Below, one piece after another: positions 22,240-34,860 of a stretch of 64,000 nucleotides of DNA. Below the pieces are notes generated by a model, which saw only the letters and a program-made list of their open reading frames with translations, did no database searches and had not been told where the DNA came from. The stretch comes from Dichetophora obliterata (Eukaryota; Arthropoda; Insecta; Diptera; Sciomyzidae). The stretch lies in assembly GCA_963920525.1 (NCBI GenBank), contig OY986437.1, positions 59,414,330 to 59,478,329 on the forward strand, in the 5' to 3' direction. Position 1 is the stretch's first letter. The number at the start of each line of letters is the position of its first letter. Position numbers and translations under genes: made by a program.

Positions 22240-25200
22240 CAGAGACTATAAATACTTATAGACATTGCATGTGAAAGCTCCGGTACGGAATGAAAAATTT
22301 GCACGTACAAGACAAGAGACCCGACGAGTAAATAACCTAGCGAGTAATCGCTTGCATGGATTTGTGTTGCTAGCACAACATGTATAAGTTGCTTAAAGTT
22401 TTGTTTATGTTGCTAGAATTTATAAAAGAACAGCAATGATGCAGAAAACCACTGCTTATACGTATATTTTTTAGATTTCTGAGTAGAGCAGCCTGACTTT
22501 GTTTACATTTTTTTGGCTTGATTTGTTGTTGCTGCATTGGACTTTTTTTGTTACGCTAGGATTTTGTTCACGTTTTGGAAGCATTTCGTTGATCGTCAGA
22601 TATAAATCATATTTTTGCGATTTTGTCTATCTGAAGCAAAGACGTTTTAGATAAATCGCTATATCTTTTTTATTTCTGATCGGATTGAAATGCTCCAAAG
22701 AACAAATTTTTAGAAAATTTATCAATCTTCTAAATGACATTAAAATTAAATTTGAAAAAATTAATTCAATTACTTATTACCTATTTTAAACAGATTTAAA
22801 AGTAAAACTCTAATCTGCTGCACAGAGTTAAATCCACTCATACCTTTTAATTGTATTTTTTAAAGAAAATGCCATCAATTTTGTTTTCTTGTTTTTATTT
22901 CTTTGTAACTTACATTGATATTCGGCTAATTTGTTAAAAAAAGTATATATTTATCTATTTGAAGCAAGGCGGTTTAGATAAATCGCTATAACTTTTTGTT
23001 TCTAATCGGATTCAAATGCACCAAAGGACAACATTTTAGAAAATTGATCAATATCTTAAATGACATCAAAACTAAATTATAACAAAATTAAACCAATTAT
23101 TTATTAACTATTCTTACCTTTATCCTTTCAAATTACATCAAAATAAAGTTTTGCAAAAATTAATCGATTTCTTTATTTACTATTTTTACCTTTAAACATT
23201 CAAATAATATCAAAATTAAATTTTAACAGAATTAATACAATTATTTATGAACTATTTTAAATAGATTTAAAACAAAAACTCCAATAATAACTTTTAATTG
23301 ATTTTTTTTTTAAGAAAAGACCATGCATTTTATTTTCTTGTTTTATTTATTTAGAATTAAATTATGATTTGTCTAATTTGTTGTTAAGAAAAAAATAAAA
23401 AGTGGTATTCTATTGCCACGCAGGACAATCGGCAGCTACACGAATTGCTAACATTAAAACTCATATCAAAGTGCATATGATATGCGTACTTGAGAGACAG
23501 AGACAAAAAATTCTCGCACAATCAAAAAATCATTGGTTATATCACGAATCGCTGCAAACGACATAAGACAAAAAATTAACAAAAGCTCAATCACTGATCA
23601 CGGTTTTTAATCGTATTTAATCACCACAGTTACCAGTGATTTTTCAATCACGGTGACTAAATCACCGGTATCAAAATATCGCTCATCTCTACTCTAAACT
23701 GAATGCACCTCATATTGTTAAAAATAGGTGCACCTCATTTAGCAATGTTTTCCCCCAGGCTTTTGTAATTATTTTTATTTTTGTATGGTATTTCCTTAAA
23801 ACTTATATACATTTGAAATAATTGAAATTTAAAAGCAAAGAAGAAATCTTAAAAAATTTAATTTATTTTGTAATTTTTAAATTTTCGAAGGAAAAGGAAA
23901 AAAATTTAAAAATTTCATTTATTTAGCAAATTTTAAATTTATCACAAAAAACTTCAAAACTTATTTTATAATAATTCATGTTTAAGTCAGCAATATAACA
24001 AAAAACTTAAAAGCATTGCAGTTGTTTTGGTTTTCATATATGTATTCCTTTTTTACTATTTAATACAAAAATTAGAGTTTACACTTTGTTAATAAGCCTA
24101 AAACTTGCTTTAAAAAAAATAATATTTTTTGATAATAAAAATTACCGAATCGCAATTTAATCAAATGTAAAAAAAAAAATAAGTCTCCAATTGGAAGATG
24201 CTACAAAATAGGCAAAGCAACAAGAATAACACAAGGCAATTCGTGTAGCTGCCGATTGTCCTGCGTGGCAATAGAATACTACTTTTTATTTTTTTCTTAA
24301 CAACAAATTAGACAAATCATAATTTAATTCTAAATAAATAAAACAAGAAAATAAAATGCATGGTCTTTTCTTAAAAAAAAAATCAATTAAAAGTTATTAT
24401 TGGAGTTTTTGTTTTAAATCTATTTAAAATAGTTCATAAATAATTGTATTAATTCTGTTAAAATTTAATTTTGATATTATTTGAATGTTTAAAGGTAAAA
24501 ATAGTAAATAAAGAAATCGATTAATTTTTGCAAAACTTTATTTTGATGTAATTTGAAAGGATAAAGGTAAGAATAGTTAATAAATAATTGGTTTAATTTT
24601 GTTATAATTTAGTTTTGATGTCATTTAAGACATTGATCAATTTTCTAAAATGTTGTCCTTTGGTGCATTTGAATCCGATTAGAAACAAAAAAGTTAGAGC
24701 GATTTATCTAAACCGCCTTGCTTCAAATAGATAAATATATACTTTTTTTAACAAATTAGCCGAATATCAATGTAAGTTACAAAGAAATAAAAACAAGAAA
24801 ACAAAATTGATGGCATTTTCTTTAAAAATACAATTAAAAGGTATGAGTGGATTTAACTCTGTGCAGCAGATTAGAGTTTTACTTTTAAATCTGTTTAAAA
24901 TAGGTAATAAGTAATTGAATTCATTTTTTCAAATTTAATTTTAATGTCATTTAGAAGATTGATAAATTTTCTAAAAATTTGTTCTTTGGAGCATTTGAAT
25001 CCGATCAGAAATAAAAAAGATATAGCGATTTATCTAACACGTCTTTGCTTCAGATAGACAAAATCGCAAAAATATGATTTATACCTGACGATCAACGAAA
25101 TGCTTCCAAAACGTGAACAAAATCCTAGCGTAACAAAAAAGTCCAATGCAGCAACAACAAATCAAGCCAAAAAAATGTAAACAAAGTCAGGCTGCTCTAC

Positions 25201-25443
25201 TCAGAAATCTAAAAAATATACGTATAAGCAGTGGTTTTCTGCATCATTGCTGTTCTTTTATAAATTCTAGCAACATAAACAAAACTTTAAGCAACTTATA
25301 CATGTTGTGCTAGCAACACAAATCCATGCAAGCGATTACTCGCTAGGTTATTTACTCGTCGGGTCTCTTGTCTTGTACGTGCAAATTTTTCATTCCGTTC
25401 CGGAGCTTTCACATGCAATGTCTATAAGTATTTATAGTCTCTG
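22240..25443. repeat. 3.2-kb foldback element with 1.2-kb near-identical inverted arms
   Basis: The left arm 22240-23448 and right arm 24237-25443 are reverse complements with only scattered differences visible by eye. They surround a 788-bp loop. Both ends read cagagactataaatac outward. Each arm also holds an internal direct duplication of about 330 bp: 'gaagcaaagacgttttagat' at about 22634 and 'gaagcaaggcggtttagata' at about 22963. The loop has clustered atcac/gtgat motifs (23590-23670). No ORF of substance. No convincing target duplication: flanks are ctacagcc and tctctgct. The high arm identity implies recent origin or gene conversion. Confidence 0.9.
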
Positions 25444-27834
25444 TCTCTGCTTAAAATAAAAACTGAATACGATTAAAAAAATTTTGTACGAACATTTGAT
25501 AAAATGTAATATTGTTTTCAATTGAACTATCCTAATCTGCAGTGTTAAAAAAAATTTTATCGAAAAATAACTTGTTGATATAAAGGTCAAAAAACAGGTG
25601 TGAATGTAAAATAAATTTTAAGTCATTCTGTGCTTTTCAGTCAAGACAACAAAATAATAGTTTTGTTTTGAAAGAATCGAAACATAGTTCCTTTTTTTCG
25701 TAAAAGGTCAAAATATTCCAAATAGTTTTTCACACGATTTGGGTATATTTAAGACCCTTTTCCTTTATGTCACACGTTGTCACAAAATCTTGAAACCCTT
25801 CCCCTTTCCACGAGGTCACTCTGCGTTCTTATTTTCTAAAATTACATATTCGCAATTCGTATACAAAAATTATAGCTAAGATTATGCTTATTAGGGGTCG
25901 TCCCTATATATATCACACATTTTCGCCCCCACTCCATATTTTATATACCCCACCACTTTGTCACACAGTTTTAATTCCCTCCTGGCCATGATATTTGAAC
26001 ACCACTGGCCATGGAATGGTTAGAAATATTTAAACTTTTTTTCACATAAATTAATTTTTAATCTGTAGAACTTTTTAAAAAATATAAAACATTTAAAAAA
26101 ACCAATTTTCATTAAAAAAAATCATAAGTGGTCATGGTTTTCGATGATAGAAACTGTTTATTGAATTATGTGTACTGAAGAAAGTTTTGTAAATAAAAAA
26201 TATGTCATAGAAAGAGTGTGGAAAAAGAAAATTTAAAAAAATTTACAACAAAAACAACTTTTGGCCTATTTTTTGAGTAAAAATTAAATATCTTAGACCT
26301 TTTTTGAAAACAATATAAAACACAGAATTGGTGAGGTAACGGTAAATGTTTTTTTTCAAAGTTATTTAATTGAACTTTCAGACAAAAAAATTTGATGAAA
26401 ATCAACTGGAAAATGGCTGAGATATTTGCTTGCAAAATCAAAACTTGAAATTTCTATCGTTTTTTTTTTAATTCCAAGGCGATGGTCTTGCTTCAAGGAA
26501 ATGTGTTGCACTGAGAAAAACTATAGTTTTGGAGATATCGCAATAATTTTGATGTCATAACGGGAATTTTGTTTAACATACTATCCGTTGAAAATATTAC
26601 AAAAAAAATTTTCGTATACCATTATTCGTATACCGTATGATATATTGCCACAAATTTAATGCCAATATAACGGGATTTTTTTAAAAAATTTTTACTTGGA
26701 AGAAGTTTGCCCATCACAATATATATTCACACATGTTACATAAAAAAATACTTATTGTGGGGTATCCGTTAGAAATAGCGAAAAATGTCTGGAATGTTCA
26801 GTGTACATCTTAGTAATGTCTAAAAAGTCTTCTTACACCATATTCTTTCATCTCTTTTAGTTTGGATTTTATGTAAGCAGTTCTCATATATCAGCTCATA
26901 TATCAGGTCAAAGGTAACTAATCGAAAAACCAAAAAAATTGTGCACGCCTCCGCATTTAAAATAAATAATAATAATTCAAATAAATAATAGAATATAACC
27001 TTCAAAAATATTTTCGAAGAACAGCTAGCAAAGTAATATATAAAAGTATTTATTCAAAAAAACAATCAAGACATTGTTAATATATTCACTTTGGAAGTCA
27101 CGCTTTCTCATTCACATTCAAGCGAGTTCGTTTCTCAAGTCTTTTTGCCATTTTTTCAACTTTAAACGCTCATATCTGTTTAACGGTATCACCTATCAAA
27201 AATCTAGCAATTTTGTGCATACTTACAGCTCAAGACATTTCTTTCAAGTGTTTCTGTTGCGTTTATAGATTTCCTGGAATAAGGGGACTCTTACAGGAAT
27301 AAATATATATAGATATGTATGAAAAAATTGGTTTAATACCTTTCAGGTCGTTTTAGGGACACAGAAGGTTAGTCAATTTGGTTTAATTTATAATTTCATT
27401 TAGCGCCACTATATCAGGGTAATATTTTTCCGTCAAAAAACTTACTTATTTTTGTTTGAACAAAGCTTTTAAATGAAAAAAAGAGTTTTTTTTTTAATTT
27501 ATGAGGTCAATTTGGACCATAAGAAATGGATTTCGATGGTTTAACTGTTTAAAAAAATTATTCTCCAGGTAATTCTTAATGTTTCACTCATTGACATAAA
27601 GTCGATAAAGTTAACGAGAAAAACGTTTTTCTAACCAAAACTGCATCAACATGTACTTGACCTTGAACCTTCAGTTTCTCGAAAACGGGCTGAACAATTA
27701 AAAAACGATAAACTCCGGTAAATTCAGCGTCTTTGAATTATGCTGAAACGATATGTCACTAGCTTGTTTGAAAACAAAGTTACCGGTTATGCACAGTGTT
27801 AGATAATATTATTCAAATTATAAATTAACCTAAA
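25444..27834. other. Long AT-rich non-coding stretch
   Basis: No protein domain, RNA gene or paired element end could be supported in 2.4 kb. ORFs here (for example 26205-26441 minus) are low-complexity Phe/Lys-rich chance frames. Confidence 0.4.
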
Positions 27835-29198
27835 TAAATTGAGCTGGTCGTATATTGATGACGATGCTATTGTATTTTAACCCCGTCTAATGTAAATCTT
27901 GTTGACAATTTTTTAAGTTGTGATTTAGTTCAAATTAATAACATTTCTAATATGCTTAACAGAATTCTAGATTTAGTTTTTATAAGCAATACTATCAATT
28001 ATGAGATCGTTGAAAATCCATTTCCTTTTGCTGCTTCTGACATGCACCATGTTCCGTTAGCCATAGAACTTGAATTTTATTTTTTTTCACAAATAAATAC
28101 AATTGACAATGTGAGAGCTTTCCATTATAAATTATGTGATTTTAATCTTTTAAATAATATTTTTGTTAATCTTGATTGGGACTCTTTGTTTAACGGTGCT
28201 GATGTCTCTGAATGTTTTTTTAAATTTAAGGCCAATGTAAATGAGATTTGTAATGAAAACATTCCTCATATTCCAACTACTTCTGCTAAGCTGCCTTGGT
28301 TTACTAATGGCCTTCAAAAACATAAAAACCTAAGAAACAAGTTTTTTAAGAAATACAAGCAAAGTAATTATTTGGTTTTTTATGATAAATATAAGCATTT
28401 TATGAGGGAATTTAATTTTTTAAATAAATATTTGTATAACCAATACATTTTAAGGTTTGAAATTAATATAAAATCTAACCCTAAAGCTTTTTGGCGATTT
28501 GTCAAATAAAAAAAATTGTGCTAGTATACCTTCAGCTGTTTTCTATAAAGGCAAAATTGCAAATAGTGCTAATGAAGCTGCAAATCTTTTTGCAGAATAT
28601 TTTCAGTCAGACTTTGAAACTCCTTACGACATTGATATTTGTGATGATATCCTCTTTAATATTCATTCTTCTTTCGATTTTGGTTCGTTTGTTTTATCCT
28701 CTGATAATGTCATAAAAGGAATTAAAAGTTTAAAACCATCAATGAAGACAGATATTGATGGTATATCTGCTTTTTTGTTAAAAAATTGTTTAGGATTAGT
28801 TGAACCCAATAAAGCCATTTTAAACAAATCTCTTGCTACGGCTAACTTTCTTGATGACTGGAAGGTTGCTTTAGTAACACCAATATTTAAAAACGGTATC
28901 AAAAATGATATATTTAACTATAGGCCAATTTCTAAACTATCTACTTTCTCGAAACTCTTTGAAGGCATCATTAAAGACAAGCTTTATTTTGTAGCTAAAC
29001 GCTGGATCTGTCCTAATCAACATGGATTTGATACTGGACGTTCAACTGTATCTAATCTTGCTATTTTTTCTGATGATTGTATTGCGGCTTTTTGAAATGG
29101 ATGTCAAGTTGATACAATTTATACCGACTTCTCTAAAGCATTCGATTATAGTAATATTTTATTACTATATTTTTTTACTATTTTTGGAAAAAATCTTT

Positions 29199-31098
29199 TA
29201 TAGGTCCTATCTATAAAAAAGGTTGTAAGAACGATATAAACAACTACAGGCCTATCGCAAAACTCTCGTCGATTCCAAAACTTTTTGAGCGCCTCGTGTA
29301 TGATCGTGTGAAAATTCACTGTGGGAAGGTCATGACAACTCGTCAGCATGGATTTGTTACTGGCAGATCCACTGTGTCTAATCTCCTCGATTTTACAACG
29401 TTTTGCTTAAATTCATTTTATTCAGGTAACCAGGTCGACTGTATTTACACTGATTTTAGTAAAGCATTTGATAAACTGCCACACAACTTAATTCTATTTA
29501 AACTAAAGTTAATGGGTTTTCCACAATTTTTTGTAAGCTGGATTCAATCGTATCTGACAGAGCGATCTTATCAAATACGATTTCGAGGCGTATTGTCAGC
29601 TGAATTTATTGCTGAATCAGGTGTTCCTCAAGGTAGCCACCTTGGTCCACTTCTGTTTATTTTAGCCATTAATGATGTAACCCACATCATCAAACACTCT
29701 CATCTACTTATCTATGCAGATGACATGAAAATATACAGAACAATAAATGCTAAAGACAATTCAGATTTGCTCCAGTCTGATTTGAAATCCTTTGAAATTT
29801 GGTGTTCTAAAAATAATATGTTTCTAAATCCAGATAAATGCCAAACTATGATCTTTTCGCGAAAAAGGAATAATTTAATTTTTGATTATAAAATAAAAGA
29901 TACTGCTTTAAGTCGTGTAGATGCTGTCAAAGATCTTGGTATATGCATGGATTCTAAGCTATCGTTTAACGTTCATATTGATTATATTTGTAAAAAAGCA
30001 TCTTCTATGCTCGCGTTTATAAAACGCTGGGCCAAAGAATTTAATAGTATGATCACAACTACAACGCTGTATTATGCAATTGTGCGACCTCACTTAGAGT
30101 ATGCAAGTCAAGTTTGGTCCCCAAGTTACAATGTACATGTTGAACGTATAGAGAGAATCCAAAAACGTTTTGTTCGGTTTGCTCTAAGGGGCTTAAGTGC
30201 AACTGACACTTTAAACCTTCCTCCTTATGAGGATCGTTTAAAACTATTAAAAATGCAATCTTTGAATGAGAGAAGGAAGTCTGCAGATATCGTCTATTTA
30301 CACCAACTCATAACTGGTGTATTCGATTCACCAGAACTCCTAACTCTTATAAATTTTAACACTAACCGTAGAAGCAGTAGAAATTCTAACAATTTAATTT
30401 ACTTACCTTTTAGTAGAACAAATTATATGGCTACTGCTTCTTTACATCGCATGAGTACCTTTGTTAACAACTGTAGCTTTTTTTATGTTAACTTATCGAA
30501 AGGTCAACTCAAAAGTAGATTGAAAACTAATGTATGATTAGATCTATGTAAACGCATGGTTAGTTGTTATGTCTTGTGTTGTCCCTGAGCCCAACCCATA
30601 TTATGGTGGGTAAATTCTTCTCACTTTGGATTGTTTTGGACCACTCTTATCGATATCATTAAGGCTATTCACGGTTTGAGCGTACTTTTAACAAATTATA
30701 TTTATAGCATTTGTTATTGTTCAAACTGTGAGCACCTCGCCATGTGACTGTCGTATAAAAAGATTGTGCAACCCTGTGATGTATGTGATTATGCGGCTGT
30801 AGACAAAGTATAAAAATACGAGGTACAAAGAGCACGTCCAAGGGCTGCTTTTATTTACGCGTGCCTGCGTATTTGCATTTGTATGCAAAACAACAACGAA
30901 GCAAAATACGTTTTCGTAAATTGGCGAACAAATAGCAGATCGAACAAATGGCAGACCAGCGTATTCGAACTGTGAATGGCCTTATTGAGATGTTTTAATG
31001 TTATTTGGGCTGGTTCTTAAGATGATCTAATGCGGAGAAAGTGCGAAAAAGCTGTAGTAGCTGAACTCTATTGTTATTGCATGTTATAAATAAAAAAA
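29199..31098 (+). pseudogene. Jockey-like LINE copy 2, 5'-truncated, inserted in copy 1
   Basis: It begins mid-RT at 'GPIYKKGCKNDINNYRPIAK' and gives one long open frame to 30537. That frame holds RT motif A 'IYTDFSKAFDKLPHNL' and motif B 'GVPQGSHLGPLLF'. It also holds the catalytic 'IYADD', then 'DLGICMDSKLSF', 'RPHLEYASQVWSPSY', 'RIQKRFVRFALRG' and a C-terminus 'LKSRLKTNV'. Endonuclease, ORF1 and the RT N-terminus are absent, the usual 5' truncation of LINEs. The 3' UTR is interrupted by MITE family A (30662-30982) and ends in ataaataaaaaaaaa at about 31098. The RT catalytic core is intact, but the copy lacks what it needs to move. Confidence 0.88.
30662..30982. mobile_element. MITE family A, copy 2 (inverse orientation)
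   Basis: aggctattcacggttt...aactgtgaatggcct, flanked by TA (within tta on each side). It is the reverse complement of the copy at 5019-5338 along its full length, with moderate divergence. It is inserted in the 3' UTR of LINE copy 2, so it moved after that LINE. Confidence 0.85.
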
Positions 31099-31918
31099 AA
31101 TACGTGTTATCACATTGGAACCTTTGTATTTCAAAAAGTTGAGAAAACTTCAGACTTAGGTGTCATTTTTGATACCAAATTAACATTCTCAAATCACTTT
31201 GCTTTTATAATCTCGAAAGCTTATGCTATGATGGCTTTTGTTCGGCGTAATAGTACCGCCTTCTTGGACCCATACATGCATAAAACTCTTTATACTTTTT
31301 TGTTTAGATCTAGACTGGAATATGCCTCGTTGATTTGGAATCCATATTATGCTCTCCATATTAATCGCTTCGAGCGTCTACAAAAAGTCTTTACCCGTTA
31401 CGCCTTACGATCTTAATGTTCTATTGAACCTCTTCCCTCATATAATGTTCGATGTTTACATATAGATTTCAAAACATTGCAAAGTAGAAGAATAATGTTT
31501 TCCCTAATGTTCATCTTTGATATTGTTAGTGATGCTATTGATTGTCTGCGTCATTTAGGGGTGATTAATTTTAATATTCCTATAAGAAATCTTCGGTTCT
31601 ACGATTTATTTTCCATCGGAATGTTGAGAACTAACTACGCAATAAATGCTCCTTTAAATCGTGCCTTAATTGAATTGAACAGAGTATCTAAAGAAATTGA
31701 AATCAATTTTTAAATGCTCAAAATAGGTTTTAAAAAATTTTTTAAATAGCTTTTATCGTTAATTTGTTTAAAAGTATTTGTTTTTAATTATATTATTATT
31801 GTATTATTTTTATTGAAATTTAGTTTTATTTATTTTTCTCGTTTATAAATTGTAGTCAGTAAGGAAGCTATTCCATTGATGACAAATAAATAAATAAATA
31901 CAAAAAAATTTTAAAAAA

Positions 31919-32642
31919 TTGATTTTATATGACTGAAATACAAATTCTACATGTTTGATAGCTTAAATCATACTTGATTTTAAATACAAATTCTAGTTGT
32001 TTGATAGTTTAAAATCGTTTATTGCGCTTAAGGTCAAAGTTAGAACAATTAATTGTTCTAACGAATCTTTCCAAAGAAACAACAACAACAACAACAACGT
32101 ATTTTTAATATGGAAAGGAAAAGTCACTAGCTGATTTTATTGCAATTTCGGCCGTGCTAAAGGCTTCATCACAAATCTTTGTAATACCCGTGCAAGCGCG
32201 CACTAACGCACTACACCACAGAGGCGATGAGATTTGAAGTGTCAATTTCTCAGTTTTTCTCAAATTTCATATATTTACATTTGTTGTTGTTGTATTTTTG
32301 CTTTACTTTAGTCTTTGTGTTTATGTTATTATTATGGAGTCCAACAGTCTGCTGGAAGTCTTTCACTAAAAAAGCATGGTTACTGAAGTTATTTTTAGAT
32401 TTTTGCTGATATGTTTTCAGCTTGTTTCTGTTTGGTCGTGCTCTACCATTTGATTAAAGTTTTTTCTAAACACGTTGTTGTTGTTTCTTTGGAAAGATTC
32501 GTTAGAACAATTAATTGTTCTAACTTTGACCTTAAGCTCAATAAACGATTTTAAGCTATCAAACAACTAGAATTTGTATTTAAAATCAAGTATGATTTAA
32601 TTATCAAACACTTAGAATTTTTATTTCAATCATATTAAATCA
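31919..32642. repeat. Foldback element with about 165-bp arms
   Basis: The arms 31919-32095 and about 32475-32642 are reverse complements: 'ttgtttgatagtttaaaatc' versus 'taagctatcaaacaac', and 'ttctttggaaagattcgtta' with its partner. Each arm contains a 24-bp perfect palindrome centred on attaat, running from gttagaac to gttctaac (about 32038 and 32502). cAAC/gTTG microsatellites border the arms inward. Non-coding interior. Confidence 0.8.
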
Positions 32643-33083
32643 ACATAATAAATAACAAAATCATTTAAAATAAAACTTTAATTTAAAAAAAATTACTTTT
32701 TTTGTGTTAAATAGACGTATAACTATCATATTCCTATCAGCACGATTGGCATCGGTTGATCTTTTTGTTGACCGTTTTCACATAGAATGTGCCATATATA
32801 AGATATTTAAAAAAGAAAAACTAAACATCTTGAATAAAGATTGGTAAATCAAGCGTTCTTAGTATTTTTTAAACTACTTAATTCAAATTTTGTTTTAAAT
32901 GCATATATAACATTTTTTAAGGTTTTTTTTTTTTTTGAAAAAGATAGCAAGCGTCGACAAAGTAATTGTGAAAATTTTCTTGCCTCTGAAAAAAAAATAA
33001 AATAAATAAAAAATATTTCAATTTTATCGTTTTTTTTTAATTGTGATCACCGTTGCATTTAACTGCACATAAGTGCGAAAAGA

Positions 33084-34814
33084 ATGCCACTCACAAACTT
33101 CCGCGCGAAGCAAAGCGCATCCCCCAATTGGGAAAAAAAGCCTCCGGATAAGGCTCTCGCAAATCCTTCGTGTTCAAATGCTGATGTTCATGATTACCAT
33201 AATCCTACTGGTCAGAGTCCTGCTGCCACTGCTGCGAAAATTCCTGTGGATGCAGCCGTCCATAGCACATCTCATGCTTCTACTGGCCACGTCCATGATT
33301 ACCACACATCTCATGCTTCTACTGGCTACTTTCCTCCTGCTTCTACTACTGCAATTTTTACTACAGATGCTACCATCAATTACACCGCCGCAAATGCTAT
33401 ATATTCTGCGATCAACTCTCATAGTGCTCCAAATGCTCAAGACTTAACGCACAGCAAATCTTCACAACCCACGCCTACTGGATCCTTGTTCAGCAACCCC
33501 ACTCAACTTGAAGATAATGTTCCTCGCTTAACGAATGCTATGTTAGCAACGCAACAGCTTAACTTCTACGATGAACAAATGGAGTCAGAACTTTCTTCAT
33601 GTGAAAGCTACACAACAATATCGTCTAAGAGATCGAAGAGATCCAATGATGGCAGACGGAAGCCTCAAATCACCAAGAAAACAACAAAATCACCTACCAG
33701 GTTTGATGTCCAATTAAGTAGTTCGGAAAATAGATTCGCGATATTAGGCGACTTAGACATAGAATATACTAAAAATAATTTATCAAATAAAACTGTCTTA
33801 CCAAAAAATTCGACAGCTGGCAATGGGGTTTCAAAACTTAAAAAAGTTGCGTGTCCCCCAATTATTCTATATAATGTTAACATCAAACATTTGGTAGAAC
33901 AATTGCAAGCTCGCGAGCCAAAGGTTTCTTTTAAAATTAAAAATGTAAATAAATCTAAAAGTAAGCTATATTTTGAAAACATGGAAACATATTCTTGGAT
34001 GATGGCCACACTAAAAGAAAAAAAAATCAACTCGCACTCTTATACACCTAAAGACCAAAGACAAGTTAGTCTAATACTTCGAGGTCTTTATTATTTGACT
34101 GATTTAACAGATATTAAGTCTGCTCTTGACGTTTTAGCTCCCAATACCTTTAGCAGGGTTTCTAAATTTTCGACTCCATTTTCTTTGATTAATAAAATTG
34201 AAACAGGACTTTTTCTAGTTTCCTTGAATCCAGGTAAAAAATTAGGTGATATTAGCCATATAAGATACGTTTTGAGCCAGTCAGTTTTGTGGGAGACTCC
34301 AAAAGCTAAAGCGAAAGAAATTCAGTGCAGGCGATGCCAGCGTTGGGGCCATATTGCGCGCAACTGTAATCGAAAGTTTACGTGCGTTAAATGTGAGCTA
34401 GATCATGAGCCTGGGGAATGCCTTCCTTCTCTTGACGATAATTCTAAACCTTTCTGCAATAACTGTAAACAATTCGGACATCCTGCGAACTGGAGAGGCT
34501 GCTCAGCCTTCAAAAAGTTTGTATCCGACAAAAAAAAGCGTTTAAAAGAAGCTCTTGACAAGAAGCAGAATGCCTCTCAAAATGTTCAGCAAGCAGTTGC
34601 CAACTCTGGATTGGTAAATAATAAATCTTTCGCTAGTCTCTTTTACACTCAAAAAGCTCATACTGCTCCTACCTCTACTCCAACAAGTATGCGGTCTCCA
34701 ATCATCGACGAGTTTATGAAACTTGCTGACTATTTTATGCCTTCTGAGCCAATATCTATTGAGCAACAGGTTCAGAATTATCTGGGTTCTTACAAAAAGA
34801 TGCCTGCTGCTTAA
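33084..34814 (+). CDS. LINE ORF1: gag-like nucleic-acid-binding protein with CCHC knuckles
   Basis: A 576-aa ORF1 protein that packages LINE RNA. The N-terminal third is Ser/Thr/Ala/His-rich with a short repeat ('HSTSHASTGHVHDYH' then 'TSHASTG'). The middle holds a pre-C2HC domain ('YTPKDQRQVSLILRGLYYL', about residues 315-400). The C-terminal part has zinc knuckles: CRRCQRWGHIARNC (about 412-425), CVKCELDHEPGEC and CNNCKQFGHPANWRGC. This order of pre-C2HC followed by C2HC knuckles is that of Jockey-clade ORF1 proteins ('nucleic-acid-binding protein from mobile element jockey'). The start is the first in-frame ATG after the 5' UTR. A shorter ORF in frame 1 (33073-33447) over the Ser-rich part is a shadow. 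Confidence 0.9.
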   Translation: MPLTNFRAKQSASPNWEKKPPDKALANPSCSNADVHDYHNPTGQSPAATAAKIPVDAAVHSTSHASTGHVHDYHTSHASTGYFPPASTTAIFTTDATINYTAANAIYSAINSHSAPNAQDLTHSKSSQPTPTGSLFSNPTQLEDNVPRLTNAMLATQQLNFYDEQMESELSSCESYTTISSKRSKRSNDGRRKPQITKKTTKSPTRFDVQLSSSENRFAILGDLDIEYTKNNLSNKTVLPKNSTAGNGVSKLKKVACPPIILYNVNIKHLVEQLQAREPKVSFKIKNVNKSKSKLYFENMETYSWMMATLKEKKINSHSYTPKDQRQVSLILRGLYYLTDLTDIKSALDVLAPNTFSRVSKFSTPFSLINKIETGLFLVSLNPGKKLGDISHIRYVLSQSVLWETPKAKAKEIQCRRCQRWGHIARNCNRKFTCVKCELDHEPGECLPSLDDNSKPFCNNCKQFGHPANWRGCSAFKKFVSDKKKRLKEALDKKQNASQNVQQAVANSGLVNNKSFASLFYTQKAHTAPTSTPTSMRSPIIDEFMKLADYFMPSEPISIEQQVQNYLGSYKKMPAA

Positions 34815-34860
34815 GCTAAAGCTGAGTATTTGAGTTTGTTTTCTAAAATCAAAAATCTGT

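Larger units (their letters stand above)
27835..31900 (+). pseudogene. Jockey-like LINE copy 1, interrupted and internally deleted
   Basis: A non-LTR retrotransposon relic in two parts. The 5' part (27835-29198) holds the end of the AP-endonuclease domain ('ISNMLNRILDLVFISN', then 'SDMHHVPLAIEL', the SDHxP motif), the linker, and the N-terminal RT ('DIDGISAFLLKN', 'NYRPISKLSTFSKLFE', 'NQHGFDTGRSTVSNL', 'IYTDFSKAFD'). There is a frameshift near 28499 and a stop at 29092. The 3' part (31099-31713) resumes at 'HIGTFVFQKVEKTSDLGVIF' and runs through 'SRLEYASLIWNPY' to a stop, then a tail of repeated aaat at about 31880-31900. LINE copy 2 sits between them. About 130 residues, including the YADD block, are missing at the junction. 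The element is dead and 5'-truncated. Confidence 0.85.

Noticed and set aside
22240..25443. LTR retrotransposon
   Set aside because: The terminal copies are inverted, not direct, and there are no gag/pol reading frames.
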